Shown here: positions 17,972-25,796 of the stretch, piece after piece
Layout: each line of letters opens with the position of its first letter
How positions within the stretch are numbered: the stretch's first letter is position 1
NCBI GenBank assembly: GCA_018365815.1
Contig: JAGZJH010000013.1
Span: 1 to 51,100 of the forward strand
Length of the DNA: 51,100 nt
DNA from: Erysipelotrichaceae bacterium
GTDB lineage: Bacteria; Bacillota_I; Bacilli_A; Erysipelotrichales; Coprobacillaceae
Reading direction: 5' to 3'
The notes under the pieces: model-generated
The model's input: the letters and a program-made list of their open reading frames with translations, nothing else
Databases searched by the model: none
Told to the model about the DNA's origin: nothing
Made by a program: the position numbers and the translations under genes

Positions 17972-18001
17972 TTGATACTGTGTAACTTATAATATTATAA
18001 T
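17972..18001 (+). promoter_or_regulatory. Promoter of the HTH-DUF6773 pair
   Basis: TTGATA (17972-17977), 18 bases, TATAAT (17996-18001), 40 bases before the first start codon. Confidence 0.6.
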
Positions 18002-18040
18002 TTGTGTATAAATAGAAAGAAAGGAGCATTAAGTGGAATT

Positions 18041-18235
18041 GTGAAACATAAAAGAATAAAAATTGCTAGACTTGAGTGTGATATGAGTCAAGAAGATTTA
18101 GCGAAAGCAGTAGGTGTAACACGTCAAACAATCGGATTGATTGAAGCTGGAAATTATAACCTAACACTTAAACTTTGTTTAGCTATCTGTAAAACACTTA
18201 ATAAGACTTTAGATGATTTATTTTGGGAGGAATAA
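18041..18235 (+). CDS. Small Cro/CI-type transcriptional regulator
   Basis: 64 residues consisting of one helix-turn-helix: KHKRIKIARLECDMSQEDLA, then VGVTRQTIGLIEAGNYNLTL and the ending LNKTLDDLFWEE, typical of the stand-alone YozG/YvaO-like Xre regulators. GTG 18041 is the start that fits family length; AAGGAG lies 14 bases upstream, further than ideal. The next gene, a membrane protein, starts 2 bases after the stop. This two-gene pairing is common in Firmicutes and the regulator probably controls the pair. Confidence 0.88.
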   Translation: MKHKRIKIARLECDMSQEDLAKAVGVTRQTIGLIEAGNYNLTLKLCLAICKTLNKTLDDLFWEE

Positions 18236-18237
18236 GC

Positions 18238-18723
18238 ATGAAAACAAATAAAATTAAAGATGAACATATCATTCAATTAAATAATAAAATTCAGAGTGAA
18301 ACATTTATTTTAATTATTGCTATTTTAGCACTATCTATTTTTATAAAAGCATATATGCTAGATATGGGAGTACAAGAATTTTTAACAGAAATGATTGTTA
18401 TGATTGTTTCGATAATGTATCTTTCAATTAGAGGGGCAATGGTCGGATACAGCTCGTTGGACAACTTATATTTTGGAAAGAAATTCAAGGTAATTTCTAT
18501 TCTGTTGTTAGCAATTTTGATTACCATTTTTAACGGAATTAGAAATTATATTATGTATGGAGAAAACTATACTGGAATATTAGACGTACATTTTCTTGCT
18601 GTAATGGGCATTACTTTTATTTCTTCTCTCATTTTTGTTACTTTAATTTTGGGAGCTGTTTATTCTATTGAAAAAATAGGACAAAAACGACTTGAAAAAC
18701 AGTTTGATAATGATGAGGAATAA
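18238..18723 (+). CDS. DUF6773-like membrane protein
   Basis: 161 residues from ATG 18238 (GGGAGG 6 bases upstream, inside the end of the HTH gene). Four predicted membrane helices: ILIIAILALSIFIKAYML, MIVMIVSIMYLSIRGAM, ISILLLAILITIFNGI and MGITFISSLIFVTLILGAVY, with a charged C-terminal tail. Such proteins are regularly partnered with a small Xre regulator; the biochemical role is unknown. Confidence 0.8.
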   Translation: MKTNKIKDEHIIQLNNKIQSETFILIIAILALSIFIKAYMLDMGVQEFLTEMIVMIVSIMYLSIRGAMVGYSSLDNLYFGKKFKVISILLLAILITIFNGIRNYIMYGENYTGILDVHFLAVMGITFISSLIFVTLILGAVYSIEKIGQKRLEKQFDNDEE

Positions 18724-18883
18724 CTGTGTTAGGACTAAAAAGACGAGATATAAAAGAAAATTTGATATTTGACAAAAAGAGATAGCGTTATAAGATAAAG
18801 AATAATATTGCAGTATTTAAGACTCGTACAAATATATATTTTGTTTGGGCTTTTTTCTTGCCATTTTTCTGTATTTCTAAAGG

Positions 18884-18907
18884 ATATAAGCGGTATTCCG
18901 TTTATAT
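18884..18907 (+). promoter_or_regulatory. Hairpin upstream of the sigma-like relic
   Basis: ATATAAGCGG / CCGTTTATAT, ten pairs with one G-T and a TATT loop, 31 bases before the sigma-like ATG. It may have controlled expression of the mobile-element regulators; no T-run follows. Confidence 0.45.
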
Positions 18908-18938
18908 ATCTCAGCATTAGCAGAAAGGGAGTGAGATT

Positions 18939-19358
18939 ATGGGGACATCTTCTTTCGAGTATATCGTCAGATTACAGTTTAATTCTTTAATGTTGATTAT
19001 CATTAAGAACAAATTAAAAAGTCGATACAGACAGCTTGCAAGACGGTCTAAACGTGAAGTATTGTTTTGCGAAATAACAGAAACGAAATAAGTTGAACAT
19101 GGAACGAAGAATACCTGTTTTTATGATTGTGTATCATTTAAAGTCTTGCATTTTACTATTTATGTATCTGATGAAACACTCAGTACAGCTTTACATAGAC
19201 TGTTAAAAAAACAGCGTAATGCGATTTTATTGTGTTATTATCAAGGCATAAACGACAGAGAAATTTCAGAACTGTATCATGTATCACGTTTTGCCATTTA
19301 TCGCAGAAGAAGTAGAGAACTAAAAAAGTTAAAAATGCTTTTAAGCGAAAGGAAGTAA
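18939..19358 (+). pseudogene. ICE sigma-70-like regulator, one in-frame stop
   Basis: A single frame of 139 codons with one TAA at 19089-19091. Before it: MGTSSFEYIVRLQFNSLMLI followed by IIKNKLKSRYRQLARRSKRE. After it: VSFKVLHFTIYVSDETLSTA, LLKKQRNAILLCYYQGINDR and EISELYHVSRFAIYRRRSRE. This is the sigma-region-4-like regulator found before the xis-int end of Tn916/Tn1549-type elements. A ribosome binding site GGGAGTGAGATT precedes the ATG. The stop removes the DNA-binding C-terminal half, so the gene should be dead unless read through. Confidence 0.85.
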
Positions 19359-19362
19359 AAGA

Positions 19363-19591
19363 ATGAGCAAATCCCTCTTTTGAATTGATTTGCGGAGCGT
19401 CAAGTGGAGATGGATTGGCAATCAAAGAAATTTTGAAGTATTATGACAGTTGCATTTCCAAATTGTACTTGCGTACTTTTTACCACTCTGAAAGTGGTAA
19501 AATCATTATGCAGGTTGATGAAGAACTAAAAGGAGAAATTTATACAGACATGATAAAAGCAATCTTGAAATTTGAAATACGAGTGAAGTAA
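19363..19591 (+). pseudogene. ICE helix-turn-helix protein, one-base frameshift
   Basis: ATG 19363 (AAAGGAAG upstream) gives MSKSL, after which the frame must shift by one to reach FELICGASSGDGLAIKEILK, YYDSCISKLYLRT and IMQVDEELKGEIYTDMIKAI. One extra T in the TTTT at 19377-19380 explains it. This matches the helix-turn-helix proteins (Tn916 Orf8-like neighbours) that follow the sigma-like gene in these elements, with the same spacing. Confidence 0.8.
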
Positions 19592-19612
19592 TCAAATGTA
19601 TAAAAGAAAATC

Positions 19613-19643
19613 GGGAGATACACAGTTGCTCGTGCTATCTCCC
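19613..19643 (+). terminator. Hairpin closing the ICE regulator relic
   Basis: GGGAGATA (19613-19620) and TATCTCCC (19636-19643) with an inner CAC/GTG pair. It follows the two broken ICE regulator genes; the T tract after it is short. No xis or int gene follows, so the right part of the element is lost. Confidence 0.65.
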
Positions 19644-19843
19644 TTAGTAGTTTTACGGTCATATCAAGACTCATTCAATCGTGGTAAAATGGATGTTTTT
19701 CTATACCTCAAAATGTTTGAATGTATAGTGTTTATGCGGATAATTGAAAATTAGATATAATATTTCATTTAAATTGCTGATATATGACAACTAATTTTAC
19801 TGGTACTATCTTTACTGATATGACTGACAAAACATTAAATATC
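19644..19843 (+). other. Noncoding tail of the ICE relic
   Basis: Less AT-rich up to about 19700, then ordinary AT-rich DNA. No xis or int and no convincing attachment-site repeat could be found. Confidence 0.4.
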
Positions 19844-20398
19844 TTATTTTTTCAACAAACTCTCTAAAACTTTTCGAACATTATGAGCCGCATCATCTTG
19901 TATTTCAATAATCCTTGCCCCTCTTGATTTAGCGACTTCTCTTAATTGACCGGCAATGGCAGTATAAAAAGAAGCCCCAATTACTAAAAATACATCATCT
20001 TGATTAAGAGAATAAACTAATTGAAAAGCAAGTTGATAATTAGGTGCCGGATCACCATATAACACCGGCTTATTATACAATGAATAAGCAATATCCATTT
20101 CATCATCTTCAGGAAGTCCACCATGAAGTTCTAATGGATTGCTACCTGCTAATTGATGCAAACCATCAATGTTCATTGTAATAATAGGAATTTGATACTC
20201 TGCTAGTGCCAAATGGGCATCATTAGGTAATGCTCCTACCATATTCATTTTTAATTCTTTAATCACTTGATTATACTCTTGGGGATATTTTTTTGCGAAA
20301 CTACGGTGTAATTTTTCTCTTACTTCAGGCTTTTCCATAAAAGTATTAATTCCACTTTGTTTAGAAATTCCGGCTCCGGTAAATGCAATAATTTTCAT
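19844..20398 (-). CDS. Sir2-like NAD-dependent deacylase, no zinc ribbon
   Basis: 184 residues from the ATG at 20398 (GAAAGG 8 bases upstream). It has the sirtuin NAD site AFTGAGISKQSGINTF, the MNIDGLHQLAG motif (usual form QNIDxLHxxAG, here with Met for Gln), the catalytic His in LELHGGL, and the GASF loop. The two Cys pairs of the zinc-binding module are absent, making the protein about 55 residues shorter than a standard sirtuin. The substrate is unknown; it could be a deacylase of a zinc-free class or an ADP-ribosyltransferase-like variant. It is a single gene. Confidence 0.85.
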   Translation of the reverse strand: MKIIAFTGAGISKQSGINTFMEKPEVREKLHRSFAKKYPQEYNQVIKELKMNMVGALPNDAHLALAEYQIPIITMNIDGLHQLAGSNPLELHGGLPEDDEMDIAYSLYNKPVLYGDPAPNYQLAFQLVYSLNQDDVFLVIGASFYTAIAGQLREVAKSRGARIIEIQDDAAHNVRKVLESLLKK

Positions 20399-20655
20399 GT
20401 CATCAATCCTTTCATTATTTAGTAAATATATAATTTTAAGACTAACTGTATTTATTTTAAATCTATTCATACCTTACTTATTTTTATCAAATGTAATTAT
20501 TTATTTTAACAATTTTCTTAATCTATAAAATAAACCAATACACCAATAAGAAAATACCATTTATCTTTTTTTAGTATTAATTTTTTATGAATAAAGCAAC
20601 AATATCAATTGATTTTTCACATTAAAAGTCTATTCATACTGATTCTTATTTAAAG

Positions 20656-20679
20656 TCTATCAATCTATCAGTCTATAAA
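20656..20679 (-). repeat. Three 8-base direct repeats upstream of the Sir2 gene
   Basis: TCTATCAA, TCTATCAG and TCTATAAA occur head to tail, with a fourth TCTAT at 20629-20633. They lie between the Sir2-like start (20398) and the acetyltransferase stop (20704). Confidence 0.5.
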
Positions 20680-20703
20680 TACACTTTACTATTTTGACTG
20701 ATC

Positions 20704-21303
20704 TTAGATTAATGTCTCTTCGTGGGAAAATTCTAATTTGATATTTTTATTAGGATTTAAAAGGAGATTTAAAATACCTGATTGTTTTGTTCCTAAGCGT
20801 GTTTCCATCATTAATTTTCGATAAGGTTTAAATCCACATTTTTCTTGAACACGTTTAGATTGTTTGTTGAAATCATAGTATCCACATGTTAAAAAATCTA
20901 AATCACATTCATTAAATAGATATTCAATGACAGCATTAACAGCCTCAGGCATAATTCCTTGCCCCCAATAATCTTTACTTAAAACATAACCAATTTCTCT
21001 TCCTTGATAATTGTTGAATTCTGTTAAAATTTCTTCTAAGTTATATTTTTCAATTCCTAATGATCCGATAACTTTATGATTGGCTTTCCAACATATTGCA
21101 AAAGTTTTATCTTCTGCAATAAATAAATCTAAAATGGCTTTTGTTTTTTCTTTGTTTTCATGATGTTTCCAACCTGCCATTTCACCGACACCCTCTACTG
21201 ATGCGTATTCGTAAAAATCATCTAAATCAGAATCTTTAAAAGGTCTAAGAAGCAATCGCTCAGTTTCTATTTCAATTTTGTTTAAATTAAATGTCGCATT
21301 CAT
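20704..21303 (-). CDS. GNAT family N-acetyltransferase (RimJ/RimL type)
   Basis: 199 residues. IETERLLLRPFKDSDLDDFY is the RimJ/RimL N-terminus; YVLSKDYWGQGIMPEAVNAV holds the acetyl-CoA loop, and DFNKQSKRVQEKCGFKPYRK the C-terminal helix. It should acetylate an N-terminal amine or small molecule; the acceptor is unknown. The start follows AGAGAGGGATATAT. It differs clearly from the acetyltransferase at 4603, so this is not a recent duplication. Confidence 0.9.
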   Translation of the reverse strand: MNATFNLNKIEIETERLLLRPFKDSDLDDFYEYASVEGVGEMAGWKHHENKEKTKAILDLFIAEDKTFAICWKANHKVIGSLGIEKYNLEEILTEFNNYQGREIGYVLSKDYWGQGIMPEAVNAVIEYLFNECDLDFLTCGYYDFNKQSKRVQEKCGFKPYRKLMMETRLGTKQSGILNLLLNPNKNIKLEFSHEETLI

Positions 21304-21546
21304 ATATATCCCTCTCTTTACTAAATATCATTTAATATTGTTTAAACCATCAACTATGCCAAGTATCTTTAAACTCTATTGATTAAATCGACATCACTTA
21401 AAAATAAAGGTAACAATTAGATAAAACTTCCTTTATTTAAAATCATTATAAGCATTTAGTATGTAAAATACAATGACCTCAATTCTTTAAATAAATTTAA
21501 TTCCTAAACTATCCAAAATATGAATAGTATATATGAAATATAAGTA

Positions 21547-21576
21547 TTAGACATGATATGTGTATCATTTTATAAT
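21547..21576 (+). promoter_or_regulatory. MFS promoter with operator-like inverted repeat
   Basis: TTAGAC (21547-21552), an 18-base spacer and TATAAT (21571-21576). The spacer contains a perfect inverted repeat ATGATA-tgtg-TATCAT (21553-21568), where a bound repressor would block polymerase. Confidence 0.6.
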
Positions 21577-21601
21577 GAACTTGTAAATTCGAGGAGGGAT
21601 T

Positions 21602-22786
21602 ATGATGAATTCAAAAAAATTAAAATTTTCTCTATTATCAGCATCTTTATTAGTAGGAAGTGCTGCTGCTATTAATGCAAATATTCCAACAATGGCTAAC
21701 CATTTTAGTGATGTACCATTATCAATGGTTGAAATGTTAATTACAATTCCATCATTATTTTTAATGATTTCCGTTTTAACAAGTTCATTTATAGCTGCTA
21801 AAATTGGATACAAACAAACAATTATGGTAGGATTAGGAACCGTTATGATTGCGGGATTAGTTCCGTTTTTTATCGATAATTTTACGATTATTTTAATCAG
21901 TCGTGCTTGTTTAGGATTTGGTGTTGGATTATTTAATTCGCTATTAGTTTCTATGATTAATTATTTTTATTGTTCAGATAAGCGTTCAGTAATGTGTGGA
22001 TTGCAAAGTGCTTTTGAGGGAGTAGGTGGAATTAGTATTACTTTTATTGCCGGACAGTTATTAAAAATCAATTGGCAAGCCCCTTTTATTGCTTATGCTA
22101 TTGCAATTCCTGTATTTTTTATCTATTTAAAAGGTGTTCCTAAAGTTAAAACAAAAGAATTTTTAAAAACAAATACTAGTAAAACTAAACAAAAAGAAAC
22201 ACAAAAAGGTGAATTTTTACCAATTATGGGTTATGTTATTTTAATTTTTTTAGCTGCTATGTTTTATATGATTATGGGAATTAAAATATCTTCTTTAATG
22301 ATTAGTGAAGGTTATGGTATGGCAAGTGATGCAAGTTTTGTAATTATACTTTTATCTTTAGGTGGCATTAGTGCCGGTTTATTATTTGGAAAAATTTTAA
22401 AAGTATTTAAAAATTATACAGCCTCTGTTGGTTTAATGATTTTAGCAGTGGCGATGGGGATTTTAAGTCAAAGTCAAAATTTAATACTTACTTTTATTGG
22501 AGGATATTTAACAGGATTTGGTTTTAAAGTATTTATGCCTACTTTAATTGAAAAAGTAAATAATTCAAATTTTTCAAATCCAACTTTAGCAACGTCATTA
22601 ATATTAGTAGGTTTTAATTTAGGGATTTTTATTTCACCTTATGGAAGTGTATTGATTCAATTTCTAATTCATACTCGCCACTTACCAACATTATTTATAG
22701 TCAATGCATTAGCGTTTATTGTTTTAGCATTAGTGAGTGTTGTTTTTTCATGGATCAGTAAAACAAGCATTAAAGTTACAAATTAA
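21602..22786 (+). CDS. Major facilitator superfamily transporter
   Basis: 394 residues with 12 predicted membrane helices. It begins SLLSASLLVGSAAAINANIP and carries the MFS signature between helices 2 and 3 (AAKIGYKQTIMVGLGTVM) and the long cytoplasmic loop around residues 180-210 rich in Lys and Thr. Substrate is not predictable; its type includes many drug or metabolite exporters. Strong ribosome binding site GAGGAGGG; ATG 21605 is an equally possible start. The decayed LysR gene 48 bases downstream may once have regulated it. Confidence 0.92.
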   Translation: MMNSKKLKFSLLSASLLVGSAAAINANIPTMANHFSDVPLSMVEMLITIPSLFLMISVLTSSFIAAKIGYKQTIMVGLGTVMIAGLVPFFIDNFTIILISRACLGFGVGLFNSLLVSMINYFYCSDKRSVMCGLQSAFEGVGGISITFIAGQLLKINWQAPFIAYAIAIPVFFIYLKGVPKVKTKEFLKTNTSKTKQKETQKGEFLPIMGYVILIFLAAMFYMIMGIKISSLMISEGYGMASDASFVIILLSLGGISAGLLFGKILKVFKNYTASVGLMILAVAMGILSQSQNLILTFIGGYLTGFGFKVFMPTLIEKVNNSNFSNPTLATSLILVGFNLGIFISPYGSVLIQFLIHTRHLPTLFIVNALAFIVLALVSVVFSWISKTSIKVTN

Positions 22787-22833
22787 TTAGTAATCATTTA
22801 ATAAAATGATTATAATAAAAATAGGTGATGATA

Positions 22834-23718
22834 ATGGATTTAAGATTATTAGAGTATTTTTTGATGGTTGTTGAAACGGGAAATGTTTCTAAAGCTGCTC
22901 AAAAGTTAAATTTAACACAGCCCACTTTAACAAGACAACTTCAACAATTAGAAGAAATTTATGGAAGTCAGTTGTTAATTAGGGGAAGTCGACACATTAC
23001 TTTAACTAGTAGTGGTGTGATTTTAAAAAAAGAGCACAAGAAATTTTAGAATTGCAAAAGAAAACGAAAGAAGAAATTAAAAAAAATGAACACGAAATTA
23101 CTGGTGAAATTACGATTGGGTGTGGAGAATCTAAAGGGACTCAATTTTTACCGATTTTACTCAATGAATTTCATCAACGTTATCCCAATATTACATTTAA
23201 TATTTGTACAGGTGGGAGTGATGAAAGTAAAGAAAAAATAAACGAAGGATTGATTGATATTGCAATTGTTTTAGAACCTATAGATACTTCCTATTATCAA
23301 TGTATACAAATGCCTTGCAAGGATCATTGGTGTTTAGTGATTAAAAAAATGATGTCATGACAAAGTATGATGTGGTGACTAATCATGAAATACAAAATTT
23401 CAAATTAGCTATTGCTAAACGCTATCAAGTTAAAGAAACGTTAGATCAACGGATGGACAATAAAAAATATCAAACGGTATTGAATTTTGATATTAACTAT
23501 AACATGGCTTTATTAGTAGAAAGTGGCTTATGTTATGGTATTTCAATAGATGGAGTTTTTGATACAGGGGCTTATGATCACTTAACTTATCGTTTATTAG
23601 AACCGATGATATTTTCACAATCTTGTTTAATTTGGAAAAAGGTCTCATCACTAATCAAGCATTAGAAAAGTTTATTGAATGTGCTAATGAAATAATGATG
23701 CGTTATCAAAAAATGTAG
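22834..23718 (+). pseudogene. LysR family regulator with three frameshifts
   Basis: Four pieces in successive frames form one LysR protein. The HTH domain (22834-about 23040) reads LRLLEYFLMVVETGNVSKAA and KLNLTQPTLTRQLQQLEEIY. The co-inducer domain pieces follow: GEITIGCGESKGTQFLPILL with FHQRYPNITFNICTGGS (23052-23360), then MALLVESGLCYGISIDGVFD (23357-23665), and last ITNQALEKFIECANEIMMRY ending in TAG at 23716-23718. The breaks lie near 23025-23045, 23343-23357 and 23636-23645, each at or beside an A-run. ATG 22834 follows AGGTGATGATA. Dead as written, unless the A-run lengths are wrong. Confidence 0.85.
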
Positions 23719-23992
23719 TTGATGATTATTATTTTAATTGATTACTTGACACAGGTCTTAATATTTTACTTTTAATCGATTACATTTAAATCAAATCGTA
23801 ATATTCTAAAAAGTGTTATTTTCTTTCATGTGTTAGAGGATCAATTAAATTATTTAATAGTTAAAGAGATTTCAGTATTTGTAAAAGGGTATCAAGTCTC
23901 TTATTTTAATATGATTTATTATGAATTATTTTTATATAGATATCATTTTTGTGAAGTGTTTAAATAACAATTGTAGAAAAGGAGCGTTATTT
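23719..23992 (+). other. Noncoding, before the solitary integrase
   Basis: Contains a near-direct repeat of 10 bases (AATTGATTAC about 23736 and AATCGATTAC about 23776). I found no inverted-repeat pair convincing enough to be a recombination site. Confidence 0.35.
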
Positions 23993-24928
23993 ATGAACAC
24001 AACAAATGTTGAAATCACTTTTACAAAATTATATACGGAATGGTTAGAGATTAAACGAATATCGATTAAACATTCAACCTATATTAAATATAAAAATATT
24101 ATTCAATTACATCTGTATCCTTTTTTTGAAAAAACTGATATTTATGATTTAAATGAGTTAATGATTGTAAATTACTTACTTTTTTTAAATAAAGAAAAAC
24201 ATTTATCAAGTAGTTCTTTACAATCTATTAAATATGTTTTTAAATCGTTATATTTATATGGACAACGTCAATATCAACTTAAAAATATTAATTTTGATTT
24301 TGTAAAAATTCCGGTTGAAAAAAAGTTAAGTAAGGTTTTAGAAGAAAAGGAAGAAACTATTTTAACGAATTATTGTATCAAAAATGCCAATGCGATTTCA
24401 TTAGCGATTATGTTAGGATTATATGCAGGGTTACGTTTAGGAGAAGTGTGCGCTTTAAAGTGGGAGGATATTGATTTAGAAGAAGGGGTTATACATATTA
24501 ATAAAACTGTTCAACGATTAGAAAATATAAATCGTCAGTTGACTAAAACTCAAGTGATGATTTTTAAACCCAAAACTCAATCTTCATATCGTGATGTTAT
24601 GATGCCTGATTTTTTAACTGAGTATATTAAAAAATATTTTGCGTTGGTTTTATTAAATCATAATAGTGAAAATTATTTTATTTTAAGCAATAAAACAACC
24701 CCTTCTGAGCCTCGAACAATTCAGCGAAGTTTTGAACGTGTGTGTAAAAAAAGTGGCATAATGACTAATTTTCATACATTAAGGCATACTCATGCCACTA
24801 ATTGTATTAAACTTGGCATTGATGTTAAAACGGTGAGTGAAATGTTAGGGCATTCCAATATTTCGACAATTTTAAATCGTTACGTTCACCCATCGCTGAA
24901 GTTAAAAAAACTCAAGTCAATAAATTAA
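23993..24928 (+). CDS. Tyrosine recombinase/integrase, intact and solitary
   Basis: 311 residues from ATG 23993 (AAAGGAGCG upstream, spacing about 8). Residues 8-100 are a SAM-like core-binding domain (FTKLYTEWLEIKRISIKHST). The catalytic set is complete: Arg148 in YAGLRLGEVCALKWEDID, a beta-hairpin Lys region around KTQSSYRDVMMP, HTLRH with His261 and Arg264, His287 in LGHSN, and Tyr297 in LNRYVHPSL. No excisionase, relaxase, phage gene or attachment repeat is adjacent, so it is either a leftover of an excised element or a chromosomal recombinase. It sits between a decayed LysR gene and a convergent DedA-like gene. Confidence 0.92.
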   Translation: MNTTNVEITFTKLYTEWLEIKRISIKHSTYIKYKNIIQLHLYPFFEKTDIYDLNELMIVNYLLFLNKEKHLSSSSLQSIKYVFKSLYLYGQRQYQLKNINFDFVKIPVEKKLSKVLEEKEETILTNYCIKNANAISLAIMLGLYAGLRLGEVCALKWEDIDLEEGVIHINKTVQRLENINRQLTKTQVMIFKPKTQSSYRDVMMPDFLTEYIKKYFALVLLNHNSENYFILSNKTTPSEPRTIQRSFERVCKKSGIMTNFHTLRHTHATNCIKLGIDVKTVSEMLGHSNISTILNRYVHPSLKLKKLKSIN

Positions 24929-24975
24929 AACGACCAATGATTGATGAATTATAAAAGACATTAAGGAATGATAAC

Positions 24976-25536
24976 TTACGAATCAATTTGTTGTTCTTTT
25001 TTTATACGATATTTATTGATGATCCATTTAATTAGTAGATAAATTACTAAGATCAATGATAAATAAGTCCCATAAGTATCAATATCAATCATTGAACCAA
25101 ATACTAAAATACTCCATGAAACAAGTAAACTTCTAATCAGTCTGGCAACGGCATCACAAAATGCAAATTTAAAAAATGGCATTTGTGAAAAACCAGCTAA
25201 ATAGGCTAATAAAAAATCCGGAATAGGTGTAATTCCACCGATAAATACTGCTAAAATTCCATATTTATTCATTAATTGATTACCTTTGTCAATTTCTTTT
25301 ATACTCACTAAGTTTTTGAGTATTGATCTTCCTTTTGTTTTAGCTAAGTAATAGCCGATACTTCCTCCAAAAAATGTTCCTAAACTTCCTATTAATGAAT
25401 ATAAAAGCCAGTAATTGGGTTTAGCGATGATTAGAGGAATTAAGATAACTTCTAATGAAGGTAAAGGTAAAAAGGCTTTTAAAGTAGAATAAATTAATAA
25501 AACTAAATTTTGGTATATAAAAAGATATAATGTCAT
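24976..25536 (-). CDS. DedA/VTT-domain membrane protein
   Basis: 186 residues from the ATG at 25536 (GGAGGG 7 bases upstream; an in-frame ATG at 25551 lies within that site). The VTT/SNARE-associated core is present: GSLGTFFGGSIGYYLAKTKG followed by the reentrant segment IGGITPIPDFLLAYLAGFSQ and the FCDAVARLIRS helix with the conserved Arg. This is the YqaA-like branch of the family, which contains lipid scramblases and flippases. The specific lipid is unknown. Convergent with the integrase. Confidence 0.85.
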   Translation of the reverse strand: MTLYLFIYQNLVLLIYSTLKAFLPLPSLEVILIPLIIAKPNYWLLYSLIGSLGTFFGGSIGYYLAKTKGRSILKNLVSIKEIDKGNQLMNKYGILAVFIGGITPIPDFLLAYLAGFSQMPFFKFAFCDAVARLIRSLLVSWSILVFGSMIDIDTYGTYLSLILVIYLLIKWIINKYRIKKEQQIDS

Positions 25537-25624
25537 GATTGAACCCTCCATTAGTTGATTTATTAATATTATATTAACTCAAAGCAAGGATATACTTAAA
25601 TCATTGGCAAATTTTCATGATATG

Positions 25625-25660
25625 CAAAAACGCTTACATTTAATTTTTGTGTTATATAAT
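25625..25660 (+). promoter_or_regulatory. GH1 promoter with a cre-like site
   Basis: TATAAT at 25655-25660 gives a -10; the -35 region (TTACAT at 25634-25639) overlaps a 14-base sequence (25625-25638) that matches 12 of 14 positions of the CcpA cre consensus TGWAARCGYTWNCW, failing at the initial TG. Catabolite repression of the glycosidase is suggested, not shown. Confidence 0.45.
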
Positions 25661-25796
25661 AATAGAGGTTGGTGAAATTTTATGATATGTTAAAGATAAT
25701 GATTAATAAACAATCAATGTAGTTAGCATATCAATATTTATAACAGATCTAATTATCAATTGATAATTGAGGACAATGAATGAAAGGGTGAAATAT

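Noticed and set aside
23736..23785. Near-direct repeat as an attachment site for the nearby integrase
   Set aside because: Only 10 bases with a mismatch, both on the same side of the gene; no matching copy found on the other side.
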